Made by a program: the position numbers and the translations under genes. Shown one piece after another: positions 8,120-16,984 of a stretch of DNA of 64,000 nucleotides. The DNA is from Planctomycetota bacterium. Lineage in GTDB: Bacteria; Planctomycetota; MHYJ01; JACQXL01. The first letter of the stretch is position 1; each line of letters begins with the position of its first letter. The notes under the pieces were generated by a model that had not been told where the DNA came from, made no database searches, and worked only from the letters and a program-made list of their open reading frames with translations. The DNA lies in NCBI GenBank assembly GCA_016235865.1, contig JACRIK010000003.1:310001-374000 (forward strand). The letters are read 5' to 3'.

Positions 8120-9421
8120 ATGATTGATTACCGACCCGCAGAAAACAACCAGTCGCTTCTGGACAAGGGCATTGCCCTGTATAACCAGCAGGCATTTGAC
8201 CAGGCCCTGGCTGTGTTCCAGAAAGTAGTGGCGATTAAACCGAATTACGCCATTGCCCATTACAACATCGGTAATGTCTATTCCGACCTGGGCAACCTGG
8301 ATGAGGCGGTCGCTTCCTACCAAAAGGCCATTCAGGCCGGCGGCCTGGATCGGGACGAGGCGCTGGTTTATTACAACCTCGGCAACGTCTATCACAAGCA
8401 AAATAATATCAAGGAAGCCATCTCCTGCTACGAAAAGGCCATTGCCCTGGACCCGGCGCTGAATATGGCCTATATCAACCTGGGCGTTCTTCTGTCGCAC
8501 ACCGGCGACAAATCCGATTTCCAGCGTTCTATTTCGCTTTATCGGAACGCCCTGCGCCTTGATTCCGACGACGTTGATGCCAATAATAACCTGGGCATTG
8601 CCATCGCTAAGTCCGGCAATATGGACAAGGCCATTCCGCTATTCCAAAAGGCGCTCAAAATCCAGCCCGATTACTATCAGGCCTTAATCAATTTAGGTAA
8701 CGCCTATTCCCACAAGGGCGAGCACACCAAGGCCATATTAATCTACAGAAAAGCCGCGGCCCGGGCGCCGGATGATGCCGGCGTCTACTACGACCTGGGT
8801 CTGTGTTATTCCCGAAAAGGCGATTATACCAAAGCTATTGCCGCATACCGCAGGTCATTGCAGATAAAACCGGATAACTTTGACTGTCTCTATAACTTGG
8901 CCGGAGACTATCTCAAACTGAAAAAATATGAGCCGGCCATAGAATTCTACCAAAAGGCCATCAAATCCAATCCGGCCCATCCGGCCGGATATTATAACCT
9001 GGGTTGCGTTTATATGGAACAGCGCGACCTTGAGAACGCCATTACCTACTACCGAAAAGCCATAGAAATCAAGCCGGACCATGCCGACGCCTATTACAAC
9101 CTCGGCAACACCTACCGGCAACAAGGTCGGCTGGATGAGGCCATAAAACCGCTGGAGACGGCGTTATTGATTTACCAGAAGCAGAAAAACCATCTCAAGT
9201 CGGCTCATTCTTATTTCCACTTAGGCGGTATTTATGCAGGGATGACCGACCGCAAAAGAGCCGTGCAGATGCACCAGCGCGCCTTGAAAACAGCCAAGAA
9301 ACTCAAAAACCGGGGTCTGACCGCGGCCAATTACTCCATGCTCGTCGGCCTCTACGGCCAACTCAATGACACCAAGAAATCCCGGCAGATGGCAAAGGAG
9401 TTTCTGAAGATAGTTAAGTAG
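8120..9421 (+). CDS. TPR-repeat protein
   Basis: 433 residues made almost wholly of tetratricopeptide repeats (about 11 units of 34, with the pattern YYNLGNVY...AISCYEKAIALDP). No signal peptide or membrane segment is seen, so it is probably a cytoplasmic scaffold for protein-protein contacts. AAGGAG lies 12 bases before the ATG. A second TPR gene follows at 9503. The partner is unknown. Confidence 0.85.
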   Translation: MIDYRPAENNQSLLDKGIALYNQQAFDQALAVFQKVVAIKPNYAIAHYNIGNVYSDLGNLDEAVASYQKAIQAGGLDRDEALVYYNLGNVYHKQNNIKEAISCYEKAIALDPALNMAYINLGVLLSHTGDKSDFQRSISLYRNALRLDSDDVDANNNLGIAIAKSGNMDKAIPLFQKALKIQPDYYQALINLGNAYSHKGEHTKAILIYRKAAARAPDDAGVYYDLGLCYSRKGDYTKAIAAYRRSLQIKPDNFDCLYNLAGDYLKLKKYEPAIEFYQKAIKSNPAHPAGYYNLGCVYMEQRDLENAITYYRKAIEIKPDHADAYYNLGNTYRQQGRLDEAIKPLETALLIYQKQKNHLKSAHSYFHLGGIYAGMTDRKRAVQMHQRALKTAKKLKNRGLTAANYSMLVGLYGQLNDTKKSRQMAKEFLKIVK

Positions 9422-9426
9422 AACAA

Positions 9427-9462
9427 CCCCGAAATTATCGGGACTCCGTTGCGACTACGCAG
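9427..9462 (+). repeat. 36-bp intergenic repeat (copy 2)
   Basis: It starts CCCCGAAATTATCGGGACTC and is the inverted partner of 5795-5830 (34 of 36 matches). It lies between the two TPR genes. Confidence 0.65.
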
Positions 9463-9502
9463 GATTGAACGGATTACCGGATGGTAGAACTTGGAGGCCG
9501 TT

Positions 9503-10441
9503 ATGAAAAATATACTTATAGAAGCATCTATAGAAAACCTTAAGAAAACGATACGGCTTAAACCGGCCCATACCGAGGCACACAATAGCCTTGGTATTCT
9601 GTATGCGCAAATAGGCGACCATCAGAAAGCGATGGAATGCTTCAAAGAGGCAATCAGGATTAAACCTGACTATGCCGATGCGCACAATAATCTTGGTCGC
9701 ATGTATTGGGAAGCCGGCGAATACCAGAAGGCGATGGAATGCTGTAAGCAGGCCAGGCGGATTAAACCTGACCATGCCGATACCCACTATGGGCTTGGCC
9801 TCATATATAAGAAAACAGGCGATTATCAGGCAGCCATAGAATGCTTCAAAGAAGCGATTCGGCTTAAACCTGATTATGCCAAAGCGCACTATAATCTGGG
9901 CGTGGCGTATTGGGAAACAGGCGACTATCAGGCAGAGATGGCCTGCTATAAGGAGGCGATTCGGATTCAACCTGACTATGCCTTGGCGCACTGCAGTCTT
10001 GGTATGGCTTATGGGAAAGCCGGCGAGCCGCAGAAGGCGCTGGCCTGCCTCAAAGAGGCGGCTCGGCTTGAACCAGACGATGCCGAGGCGCACCTTGCTT
10101 TTGGCGTTATGTATGGTGAGTCGGGCGAATACCAGAAGGCAATAGAGTGCTTTGAAAAGACCATCCGGCTTAAACCGGCCCATGCCATAGCGCACAACAA
10201 TCTTGGTTTTATGCGCTGGAAAACGGGCGACAACAAGAAGGCGATGGAATGTTATGAAGAGGCGATTTACATTGACCCGGAACTGGCCATAGCCCACTAT
10301 AATCTGGGCGTGGTCTGCGGGGAAACTGGCGACAAGCAGAAGGCGCTGGCCTGTTACAAAGAGGCGCTCCGGATTCAACCCGACTATCCCGAAGCCAGCG
10401 CTAAACTCGGTAAACTTGAAGGAATAAAACAACAGGATTAA
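9503..10441 (+). CDS. TPR-repeat protein
   Basis: 312 residues, essentially nine 34-residue TPR units with regular DNA spacing of 102 bp (AMECFKEAIRIKPDYADAH type). No signal peptide. GGAGG is 8 bases upstream of the ATG, favouring this over the in-frame TTG at 9491. The units are more alike than those of the upstream TPR gene, suggesting recent repeat expansion. Confidence 0.83.
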   Translation: MKNILIEASIENLKKTIRLKPAHTEAHNSLGILYAQIGDHQKAMECFKEAIRIKPDYADAHNNLGRMYWEAGEYQKAMECCKQARRIKPDHADTHYGLGLIYKKTGDYQAAIECFKEAIRLKPDYAKAHYNLGVAYWETGDYQAEMACYKEAIRIQPDYALAHCSLGMAYGKAGEPQKALACLKEAARLEPDDAEAHLAFGVMYGESGEYQKAIECFEKTIRLKPAHAIAHNNLGFMRWKTGDNKKAMECYEEAIYIDPELAIAHYNLGVVCGETGDKQKALACYKEALRIQPDYPEASAKLGKLEGIKQQD

Positions 10442-10492
10442 ACGGATTAAGCGGAGAATTTAGCGGGACTGGACCGCGAAGGAATAAAGATT

Positions 10493-10511
10493 AACCACAA
10501 AGGGCACAAAG
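10493..10511. repeat. CACAAAG repeat, left of AT-rich island
   Basis: AACCACAAAGGGCACAAAG here is mirrored by CTTTGTGCTCTTTGTG at 12439-12454. The pair brackets the AT-rich genes at 10519-12428. Confidence 0.5.
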
Positions 10512-10518
10512 AAAAATT

Positions 10519-11157
10519 ATGAAAGAAAAAGCAGGTAAGGAAGAATTCCCTATTTGGCTTTTAGGTGATTCTAATCCTGAACGCTGGGAAGACAAGTTAG
10601 ACGAGCCGTTAGACTCTCGTCATCCTGCAAGGCATAATATATGGACGCCAATTATTGATATTATCCAAGATAGGGTTTTTAGGAAGGCACGTAAGAGAAT
10701 AAATATTTCTAATAATACCGTTTATATCCGTAATGCAATTAAACACGTTAAGGACAAGCCAAAACGCGATGAATTAGAATGGGGAAAATACGTTAATGAT
10801 TCAATCAAAGTGGTTAACGATAGTATATTAAAACATCACCCGAAAATCATTTTATCTTTTGGCGCATTTGCGTTTGAATTCGGGCGACGAGCGATAGATG
10901 AACGTCCGGAAAGATATAAGCACTGGGGTGCAGAAAGCATGGGAGAGAAATTTCGTGAACGAATAAAGGGATTTAATATAAAAGAACCAAATATCTTTCC
11001 GCTACTTCATGTAAGTATTGCTCGTGGAAAATTCCTAGAAAGCCACAAGTATTTCTGCAATGGGCATGGGGATAACTATTTTGAACACGTTGGAAATGAG
11101 TTGTCCAAAATAATTTTAAACCATGAGCATGATTTAAACGATATATGGATAAAATAA
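10519..11157 (+). CDS. Hypothetical protein, AT-rich island
   Basis: 212 residues, not recognised with confidence. The N-terminus (FPIWLLGDSNPERWED), a central IILSFGAFAFEFGRRA and a C-terminal NIFPLLHVSIARGKFLESHKYF loosely recall the uracil-DNA-glycosylase fold, where the glycine-rich start and a C-terminal H-x-S motif are catalytic. This is a weak resemblance only. No signal peptide. Codon use is AT-rich compared with the flanking genes, which suggests acquisition by transfer. Confidence 0.6.
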   Translation: MKEKAGKEEFPIWLLGDSNPERWEDKLDEPLDSRHPARHNIWTPIIDIIQDRVFRKARKRINISNNTVYIRNAIKHVKDKPKRDELEWGKYVNDSIKVVNDSILKHHPKIILSFGAFAFEFGRRAIDERPERYKHWGAESMGEKFRERIKGFNIKEPNIFPLLHVSIARGKFLESHKYFCNGHGDNYFEHVGNELSKIILNHEHDLNDIWIK

Positions 11158-11180
11158 CAATGCAATAAAGGAGGTAATTT

Positions 11181-12428
11181 ATGAGAATACACCAAACATA
11201 TGTAGTTGGGTTAACAATGTGCTTAACAACTTTATTATTCACTATCACCGGTTGTGGCTCTAAACCTTCTGAAATAGATGGCGTTAAAGAATTAAAGGAG
11301 GCGTATAATAATCTGGTGCGGGTGGTTAATTTTAAGAAAACCGATGGGAAACCAACAGAATTTAAAGGTGTAAAGGGATATGAGATGGAGTACGAAGCAG
11401 AGATTGAGTTCTTGACAGATGTTTTTGATAGTGCAGTGGAAAGCGGTGAAGATGAATATAAGGGGATTCTAAAAGAAAAGGGGGAGCGTGACCAAATAAA
11501 AGGTGTCATCGTATTTGAGAAAACCGAGAGAGGATGGCGACGCACGGAATTATTAACAACACTTGGTGCAAATAAGAAAATGATAAATATGCAATTAAAA
11601 TCTTTTTCGCTATCGGATAAAACTAAAAGCATCCTTAAAGAAATTGAACGTCCAATAACAATTGAAGTTATTTTCGTTCACCCTCAAAGCTCTGTCACAG
11701 ACGAAGATAAACGTAAGACGTTTTCTCTGTTTGATGAATATAAGATTTATTCACGGGGCAAAATAACTGTTAAACCTATTATAACCGGTGAGCTTAAGCT
11801 TGATTTAAAGCTGGGGGAAACGCCCAAAAGTATATTATCATTAAAAAGTAATCCGGAAAATATTTCGTTCACTATTGTTGTGACGCTTGAAAACAATAAC
11901 AACACTTACAATACGTTCAAGGGTGAAAAGACGCTTACACCAGCAATCATGCAAGCGATAGGAACTGTATATTTCAACAAAAATGATTACAACAAGAGCA
12001 TTAAGTGTTACCTTGAGGCAAGTTCGTTAGATGACAAGTTGGCAGAGGTGTATGTCCTGATTGGGAAGTCATATAAACAATTAAATAACATCAATAAGGC
12101 TACAGAAAGTTACGAAAAGGGCTTTGCTTTGGGTAATATTGAATGTGGCGTAATATTAGGAGAACGGTACTTTAATCAAAATAAGTTTAATGAAGCACTC
12201 AATATAAATTTAACACTCATCAAATCAGACCCTGATAATTATCAACATTATCATAATATCGCTGTAATTTTTGACCAATTAGGCCGGCTTGACGAGGCAA
12301 TAGAATACTCCAAAAAGGCACTTGACCTTGTCCCGCCTACACAAAAAGTAAGCGTTACAAAATTCCTGAAAAAACTTGAAGAAAAGAAGGCTGGGAATTC
12401 CAGCGATACCATACCTAACCTTAAATAG
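11181..12428 (+). CDS. Lipoprotein with C-terminal TPR repeats
   Basis: 415 residues. An N-terminal signal peptide ends in a lipobox (FTITGCGSKP), so it is likely anchored in a membrane by Lgt. The central part (residues about 30-240) is unassigned. The C-terminal third has three or four TPR-like units (IKCYLEASSLDDKLAEVYVL, AIEYSKKALDLVP). A strong AAAGGAGG ribosome binding site precedes the ATG. AT-rich, like its neighbour at 10519, with which it forms a likely operon (23 bp gap). Confidence 0.75.
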   Translation: MRIHQTYVVGLTMCLTTLLFTITGCGSKPSEIDGVKELKEAYNNLVRVVNFKKTDGKPTEFKGVKGYEMEYEAEIEFLTDVFDSAVESGEDEYKGILKEKGERDQIKGVIVFEKTERGWRRTELLTTLGANKKMINMQLKSFSLSDKTKSILKEIERPITIEVIFVHPQSSVTDEDKRKTFSLFDEYKIYSRGKITVKPIITGELKLDLKLGETPKSILSLKSNPENISFTIVVTLENNNNTYNTFKGEKTLTPAIMQAIGTVYFNKNDYNKSIKCYLEASSLDDKLAEVYVLIGKSYKQLNNINKATESYEKGFALGNIECGVILGERYFNQNKFNEALNINLTLIKSDPDNYQHYHNIAVIFDQLGRLDEAIEYSKKALDLVPPTQKVSVTKFLKKLEEKKAGNSSDTIPNLK

Positions 12429-12465
12429 GAAATAAAGTCTTTGTGCTCTTTGTGATGAAAGAATT

Positions 12466-13098
12466 ATGAACCAAGACCGAGAATTACACGAAATCAAACA
12501 GCAATTAGCCCACCTGACCGGGATGTTTGAGCAGTTCCTGTCCGGCCTGAAGGGCCTGGCACCGGCTTTATCAGGCATCAAAGCCCCCAAATTCCCCTTG
12601 CACCAGGGCGCGACATTCACTGATATTATCGCCCGGATGGTTGATTACTACGTCCTTATCTCTGTCAAGGGCAAGGGCGGTAAGCCCCAGAGAATCAATT
12701 TCGTGGAACTGGATTGCAACGACAAGCGCAAGAAAGGACGCCTGATACCGGACAGCCATTGGCGTCTCCTGCAACGGCTGGCCGAACACGACGGCATCCT
12801 GACCTGGCAGAAGTCCGGGTTTAAGGGCGTTTCCAAAAGCGACGCCTATAACACCTTTGAGGACGGATTCCAACTTGAACATACTGATTGCTATACCGGC
12901 AAGGACATGACCCGGATAAAAAATCTGGTTTACGGCCTACGCAAGAAATTGCAGGCATTCTTTGGGTTGTCTGACGATCCGTTTTATCGGTATGACGAGG
13001 TCCATTGCTACAAAACCAAGTTTGATATCAGTAAGTATGACCCACGCTATTTCGGCCCGAAATCAGAAAGAGATGAAGAAGACAAGGATAATGAGTAA
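12466..13098 (+). CDS. Hypothetical protein with possible winged-helix C-terminus
   Basis: 210 residues. It starts with a short coiled-coil-like helix (DRELHEIKQQLAHLTGMFEQF). The C-terminal half (residues about 110-190) contains MTRIKNLVYGLRKKLQAFF, which resembles the helix-turn region of OmpR-type winged-helix domains. I cannot name the family. The GC content is higher than in the two preceding genes. Confidence 0.6.
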   Translation: MNQDRELHEIKQQLAHLTGMFEQFLSGLKGLAPALSGIKAPKFPLHQGATFTDIIARMVDYYVLISVKGKGGKPQRINFVELDCNDKRKKGRLIPDSHWRLLQRLAEHDGILTWQKSGFKGVSKSDAYNTFEDGFQLEHTDCYTGKDMTRIKNLVYGLRKKLQAFFGLSDDPFYRYDEVHCYKTKFDISKYDPRYFGPKSERDEEDKDNE

Positions 13099-13119
13099 GC
13101 GGATTAAGCCGATTACCTA

Positions 13120-13665
13120 TTATTTTTTACCGAAAGGTTTTTGTTTATCAAGCTTTTTGTTTATTATAAAAACCTTCCACGTTTCTATACATTTATGAGC
13201 CAAGTCAAAAAGGTCATATGTTTTAACGCTTTCTGTTGGTTTATTTTTATTATCAGATGCTATACGATACCGATCAGATGATTCATTTGGTAATGCAAAA
13301 TGGTCATATTCTCTATAAATATTAAAGTTTGCATCCCGCCTAGGTCTTGATAACTCGCAATGCTTAGTACCATTACAAATATCTTGGCATAGTTGCAATT
13401 CATCATTTGTGCTAAATAAATCTTCTATACTTTTTCGTAACTTGGGGCGGGAAGCGATCAACCAATCTTTCAGATGGTAACAATTTTGAAAGAAAGCATA
13501 GATAAAATCAAAATCCGCCAAACCTATATCTGTTTTTATATGTCGCTCCTGAATTTCTTGTACCCGTTTATACCACCGCTTGACACATATCCACTGCATC
13601 CACCATAAGTCTTTCTGTTTTATTCCATAAGGTTTATGTAAGCTTTCGCCAATCCACTTTGGCAT
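13120..13665 (-). CDS. Hypothetical protein, AT-rich
   Basis: 181 residues, unrecognised, rich in Trp, Lys and His, soluble. The start at 13665 (MPKWIGESL) is preferred over the ATGs at 13683 and 13680 because GGAGGG lies 8 bases before it. Convergent with 12466-13098, with a 21 bp gap. The low GC fits the accessory island. Confidence 0.6.
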   Translation of the reverse strand: MPKWIGESLHKPYGIKQKDLWWMQWICVKRWYKRVQEIQERHIKTDIGLADFDFIYAFFQNCYHLKDWLIASRPKLRKSIEDLFSTNDELQLCQDICNGTKHCELSRPRRDANFNIYREYDHFALPNESSDRYRIASDNKNKPTESVKTYDLFDLAHKCIETWKVFIINKKLDKQKPFGKK

Positions 13666-13740
13666 TATTATACCCTCCATCAATAGCTTCGATATTTTGC
13701 TTATAATTTACCACCTTTATTATTCTTGTCAATTATAAGG

Positions 13741-14139
13741 TTAACCCCCCACCTCCCCACTCGTCCCCACTACCTCCCTAAGGGTATGGGACACCCCCCT
13801 TATCATAAGAGGACACCCCCGGTATCTATACAGGACACCCACTATATCTATAAGCGACATCCAGTATATCCTTAGATGATACCCGGTATATCTATATGGG
13901 ACGCCCAGCGCATCTATTAAGGACACCCGGTATGCCTGTAGAAGACACCCAGTATGCCTATTGAGGACAGCCGGTATGAGTATTGATGACACCCCCTATA
14001 AGCATTGAGGACGCCCGGTATATCACATAAGGACACCCGGCATATCGTATAGCCGCACCCCCGGTATCTATTAATGACACCCCCGGTATCATTAGAGGAC
14101 ATCCCCTGTATGGCTTAATCACACCCCCGGTAAGCTATC
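13741..14139 (+). repeat. Array A: 16 degenerate 22-bp units with a C-run block
   Basis: A C-rich block (13741-13787, CCCCCCACCTCCCC) is followed by 16 units starting at 13788 and then every 22 bp without any insertion or deletion to 14139. The best conserved positions are 3-9 of each unit (GACACCC), usually followed by GGTAT. The rest varies strongly. There is no credible reading frame, since 22 is not a multiple of 3 and frames overlap. Arrays B, C and D share the period and the C/G-run block but not the sequence. Confidence 0.85.
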
Positions 14140-14413
14140 AGGCGCAATAGGCATACGGTCATAAATGACCAAGGCAAATCAAGAGCATCTAAAGAATTAT
14201 TGAAAGATTTTTTTGTCCCATCCGCCCGATTCCCAAGCGGTTATTCCAATTCCCATAAAATCCTCAAAATAATCACATCCGGCCCGGTCAAAAGTGACCT
14301 TTAAACCTTCGTAGGGACAGCAACAGTAAGATGTCCCTGACAGGAGACCTGGTGACCGCAGTCCGGCCCAACCTTGCCGGAATGGGGAACCGGCTCCAAG
14401 ATAGGTGGTCACT
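14140..14413. other. Intergenic region between array A and 14414 gene
   Basis: No gene seen. It holds two small dyads: GGTCAT-AA-ATGACC (14157-14170) and AGGGACA...TGTCCCT (about 14312-14336). A T7 run lies at 14209-14215. Their roles are unknown. Confidence 0.4.
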
Positions 14414-14719
14414 ATGTTAGAAGAAGTCATTAGGGCGGGAGTAGTACTCCCTGCGCCGGAGTTGGAAAGAGAGCCGAATATGCCGCCGGCGGTGCCACAG
14501 ACCAATAAGGATTTGTGGAATTATATGGGTTCGCCCTTACTGCTTGACGCAGTGGAAGGCGAGGTTGTCAGCCAACAGGAAGCCGAGGTGGTAATGGAAA
14601 TCGGCGCCTATAGGCGCTCGGTCAATTATACCGCCCTGGCTGTGGGAATCAGCCCTGAGCGGGTACTGGAACTCTACGCGAGCGGGATTCTCAAACTCAG
14701 GCGCTGGTTGTCAAAGTAG
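14414..14719 (+). CDS. Small hypothetical protein, phage-like cassette
   Basis: 101 residues, unrecognised. The first 40 residues are Pro-rich (LPAPELEREPNMPPAVP). The C-terminal half (AYRRSVNYTALAVGISPERVLELYASGILKLRRW) looks like a small helical DNA- or protein-binding domain. ATG at 14414 with GGTGG upstream; an in-frame GTG at 14405 is possible. It precedes two structural-looking genes. Confidence 0.55.
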   Translation: MLEEVIRAGVVLPAPELEREPNMPPAVPQTNKDLWNYMGSPLLLDAVEGEVVSQQEAEVVMEIGAYRRSVNYTALAVGISPERVLELYASGILKLRRWLSK

Positions 14720-14721
14720 AT

Positions 14722-14803
14722 TGTTACAAGAGGTTGCAATAGGTTACAAGCGGTTACACGAGGTTGCCGTAACATCCTGTAACTTCATGTAACGTTTTGT
14801 AAC
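14722..14803. promoter_or_regulatory. Nine 10-bp-phased GTTAC/GTAAC half sites (large dyad)
   Basis: GTTAC or GTTGC occurs at 14723, 14733, 14743, 14753 and 14763. The inverted GTAAC then occurs at 14769, 14779, 14789 and 14799. Spacing is exactly 10 bp throughout, so all sites face one side of the helix. It lies upstream of the gene at 14915 and could be an operator or an iteron-like binding array. Confidence 0.7.
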
Positions 14804-14914
14804 TTTAATATCTGTCGGCTTGGTAGGTAATCGGATGTGTCTGTTGCAGTGCGCAATGCAAGAGAACGGTTACCGGTTGATAGATGTAACCTTTTTGATT
14901 GGGGGTGAGAAAAA

Positions 14915-15721
14915 ATGTCAACAATCATAAGCAAAGTCAGGTTGTTCGTGCCGCTGGATTTAACCACAATCCCGGAACATATGAGCAACGACTGGCGTGA
15001 CTCCCTGAAGAGCAAGGCTGAGGGTATTGATAAGAAACGGAAACTTATCATACCGGATGAGATGGCTTATAAAACCAAACTGGCCGGGCCGGCCAGCGAG
15101 GGTTATTCGCCCTTCCCGTCTGCCACCTTCAGGTCCAAAAGCGGTAAATCGCGCCAGGCCATTGTCAATGCCCACGCCGAGAACGTGCTGAACACCTTCA
15201 ATAACTACGAGACCAAATTGCTTCGGGCATTTGAGGAAATTGAAGGCGAAATCGGCAAGCGTTTCAAGGAAAGCGTTGATAATGCGGTTGACCTGTATGT
15301 GACCAGGGTGGCCAAACGGACACTGCCTTTTACCGGTGAGAAAACCATCGGCAAATCAGTGACCGGCATTGCCCCGCTCTGGCTGACGGACGATGCATCA
15401 ACGGAGCGGCATATCCGCGGCGCTGACCAGGTGCTCCAAGGCGGTCCGACCAATATCGCGCTGATAAGCGGCGGTATTGATAACCGAACCGGTCTCAAGG
15501 CGGCCCTGGCCCAGCAACTGACCAAAAGCGGCGTGATTATCGTAACCGGCAGGTTTGAAACCGCTCAGATGAGCGCGGAGAACGATGCCATCAACGCGAT
15601 ACTCAAGGGCCTGCAGGATTCCACGACTTATGTGCCGTTTGCCACGGGTGGCGCAAGCCATTGCGATTACATCGTGGTCGATAGCAAGATGTTCCTGGAA
15701 ATCCAGGTGTCAATACCGTAA
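14915..15721 (+). CDS. Hypothetical protein, possible virion-type structural protein
   Basis: 268 residues with no signal peptide. An N-terminal strand (IISKVRLFVPLDLT) is followed by a mixed alpha/beta body and an Ala/Gly-rich C-terminus. The family was not recognised. GGGTGAG precedes the ATG. Its position upstream of a tail-fibre-like repeat protein and next to a large operator-like dyad suggests a domesticated phage or secretion-particle cassette, an inference only. Confidence 0.6.
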   Translation: MSTIISKVRLFVPLDLTTIPEHMSNDWRDSLKSKAEGIDKKRKLIIPDEMAYKTKLAGPASEGYSPFPSATFRSKSGKSRQAIVNAHAENVLNTFNNYETKLLRAFEEIEGEIGKRFKESVDNAVDLYVTRVAKRTLPFTGEKTIGKSVTGIAPLWLTDDASTERHIRGADQVLQGGPTNIALISGGIDNRTGLKAALAQQLTKSGVIIVTGRFETAQMSAENDAINAILKGLQDSTTYVPFATGGASHCDYIVVDSKMFLEIQVSIP

Positions 15722-15730
15722 AGACGGTAA

Positions 15731-15862
15731 CCACAGATAAACACAGATGGACACGGAGCGCGTACGACTCTGTGTTCTCTGTGACTCTGTGGCAAAGAAA
15801 TTAATTAACCACAAGGCAAATAAGGCGCTCAACTTTGTGTCCTTTGTGCCTTTGTGGTGAAA
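15731..15862. repeat. ACCACAGATAAACACAG and CACAAAG/TTTGTGG repeats
   Basis: ACCACAGATAAACACAGATG pairs loosely with CTCTGTGACTCTGTGG. A second set, ACCACAAGG...TTTGTGCCTTTGTGGTG, follows directly upstream of the 15874 gene. Same dispersed intergenic family as at 6973 and 33660. Confidence 0.6.
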
Positions 15863-15873
15863 GGATTTGAATT

Positions 15874-16863
15874 ATGTCATTAAAACCAAACGAAGTAAAA
15901 ACCCCGAATATCGCCAGTTATGCGGTAACCGAAAGCAAACTGGCTGATAATTCGGTGACGACCAACAAAATCAAGGACGGGGCGGTCAAGACCGATAAAA
16001 TCGGCGATAAGGCCGTGACCTTAGACAAGATGGCCGACCGGTCAATATCAACAGCCAAGATTATTGACGGAGCAATAACGGGCGTTAAGATTGCGGACGG
16101 GACCATCACCAAGGATAAAATCAGCGATGGCGTGCTGGGCAGACCGCTGACCCCGCCCGTTGCCACGGTGGAAATCGCGGACGCATCGGTAAGCGAAGCC
16201 AAGTTGCAGAATAATTCTGTGACCCGTGACAAAATCAAGGACGGCGAGATAACCAACGCCAAGATTGCCACCAATACTATTACGGCCAGCCGGATTGCAG
16301 CCAACGCCATCGGCGTAAGTGAATTGCAGGCCAATGCCGTGACAACGGATAAGATAGCGGCTGGCGCGGTGACAACGCCAAAGATTGCATCTTCGGCAGT
16401 AGGCAGTAGCCAGTTGGCAGTAGACAGCGTAATCACGGAAAAAATACAGAACGGGGCAGTCACAGCGGCCAAGTTAGCACCGGGCGTGGGCGGCGGGGAT
16501 ACGCTGACTATGTTTCCAACGCCTCAGACAGCGCTGGACCAGGGCGGGATTACCTCAACGACCGTGCCGGCCAGCGTGGACCTGTCTACAATTATTCCGG
16601 TGGGCACTAAAGGAGTTATCGTTTCAATCGCCTGTATCACCCAGAGTTATACCGATGGCGGGATGATGGCATACATCTTTCGTCAGTTGGGCGCGGAATA
16701 TGCCCTGCAAGTCGGGGCTCCGCCGGTGAATGCGCCGGGAATCTCTAACGGCGCATCTGTGCTGATGCCGGTGGCGGCTGATAGGACGTTGCTTTGGCAG
16801 GCATATGTAGCTGGGGTGAATTCCACGGAGTTAGTAATTTATATCCTCGGGTATGTGATGTAA
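15874..16863 (+). CDS. Tail-fibre-like repeat protein
   Basis: 329 residues. Residues 1-205 are about 14 short repeats of the type ITTDKIADGAV or SVTTNKIKDGA, the fibrous beta-repeat pattern seen in phage tail fibres and trimeric adhesins. Residues about 210-329 form a globular C-terminal head (VPASVDLSTIIPVGTKGVIVSIA) likely to bind a receptor or trimerise. No signal peptide is seen. Followed by a strong terminator, so it ends this transcription unit. Confidence 0.75.
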   Translation: MSLKPNEVKTPNIASYAVTESKLADNSVTTNKIKDGAVKTDKIGDKAVTLDKMADRSISTAKIIDGAITGVKIADGTITKDKISDGVLGRPLTPPVATVEIADASVSEAKLQNNSVTRDKIKDGEITNAKIATNTITASRIAANAIGVSELQANAVTTDKIAAGAVTTPKIASSAVGSSQLAVDSVITEKIQNGAVTAAKLAPGVGGGDTLTMFPTPQTALDQGGITSTTVPASVDLSTIIPVGTKGVIVSIACITQSYTDGGMMAYIFRQLGAEYALQVGAPPVNAPGISNGASVLMPVAADRTLLWQAYVAGVNSTELVIYILGYVM

Positions 16864-16923
16864 GCACACCCCCGATTACCCTGAAAGCATTCGTGATAAC
16901 GGGACAAGCAGCTTACACTGATT

Positions 16924-16968
16924 AAAATCCCCCTCGTTCCCCTCCGTACGGAGGGGACGGGGGGTTTT
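16924..16968. terminator. Bidirectional intrinsic terminator
   Basis: AAAATCCCCC and GGGGGGTTTT flank an inner CCCCTCCGTACGGAGGGG stem. The A-run/T-run ends make it usable on both strands, fitting the convergent genes at 15874 and 16985. Confidence 0.8.
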
Positions 16969-16984
16969 GCATTATTGTGCCGAG

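Noticed and set aside
13741-14102. Minus-strand open frames across array A
   Set aside because: They follow from the repeat: 22 bp is not a multiple of 3, so frames stay open by periodicity. Two frames overlap, there is no ribosome binding site, and no protein-like pattern.
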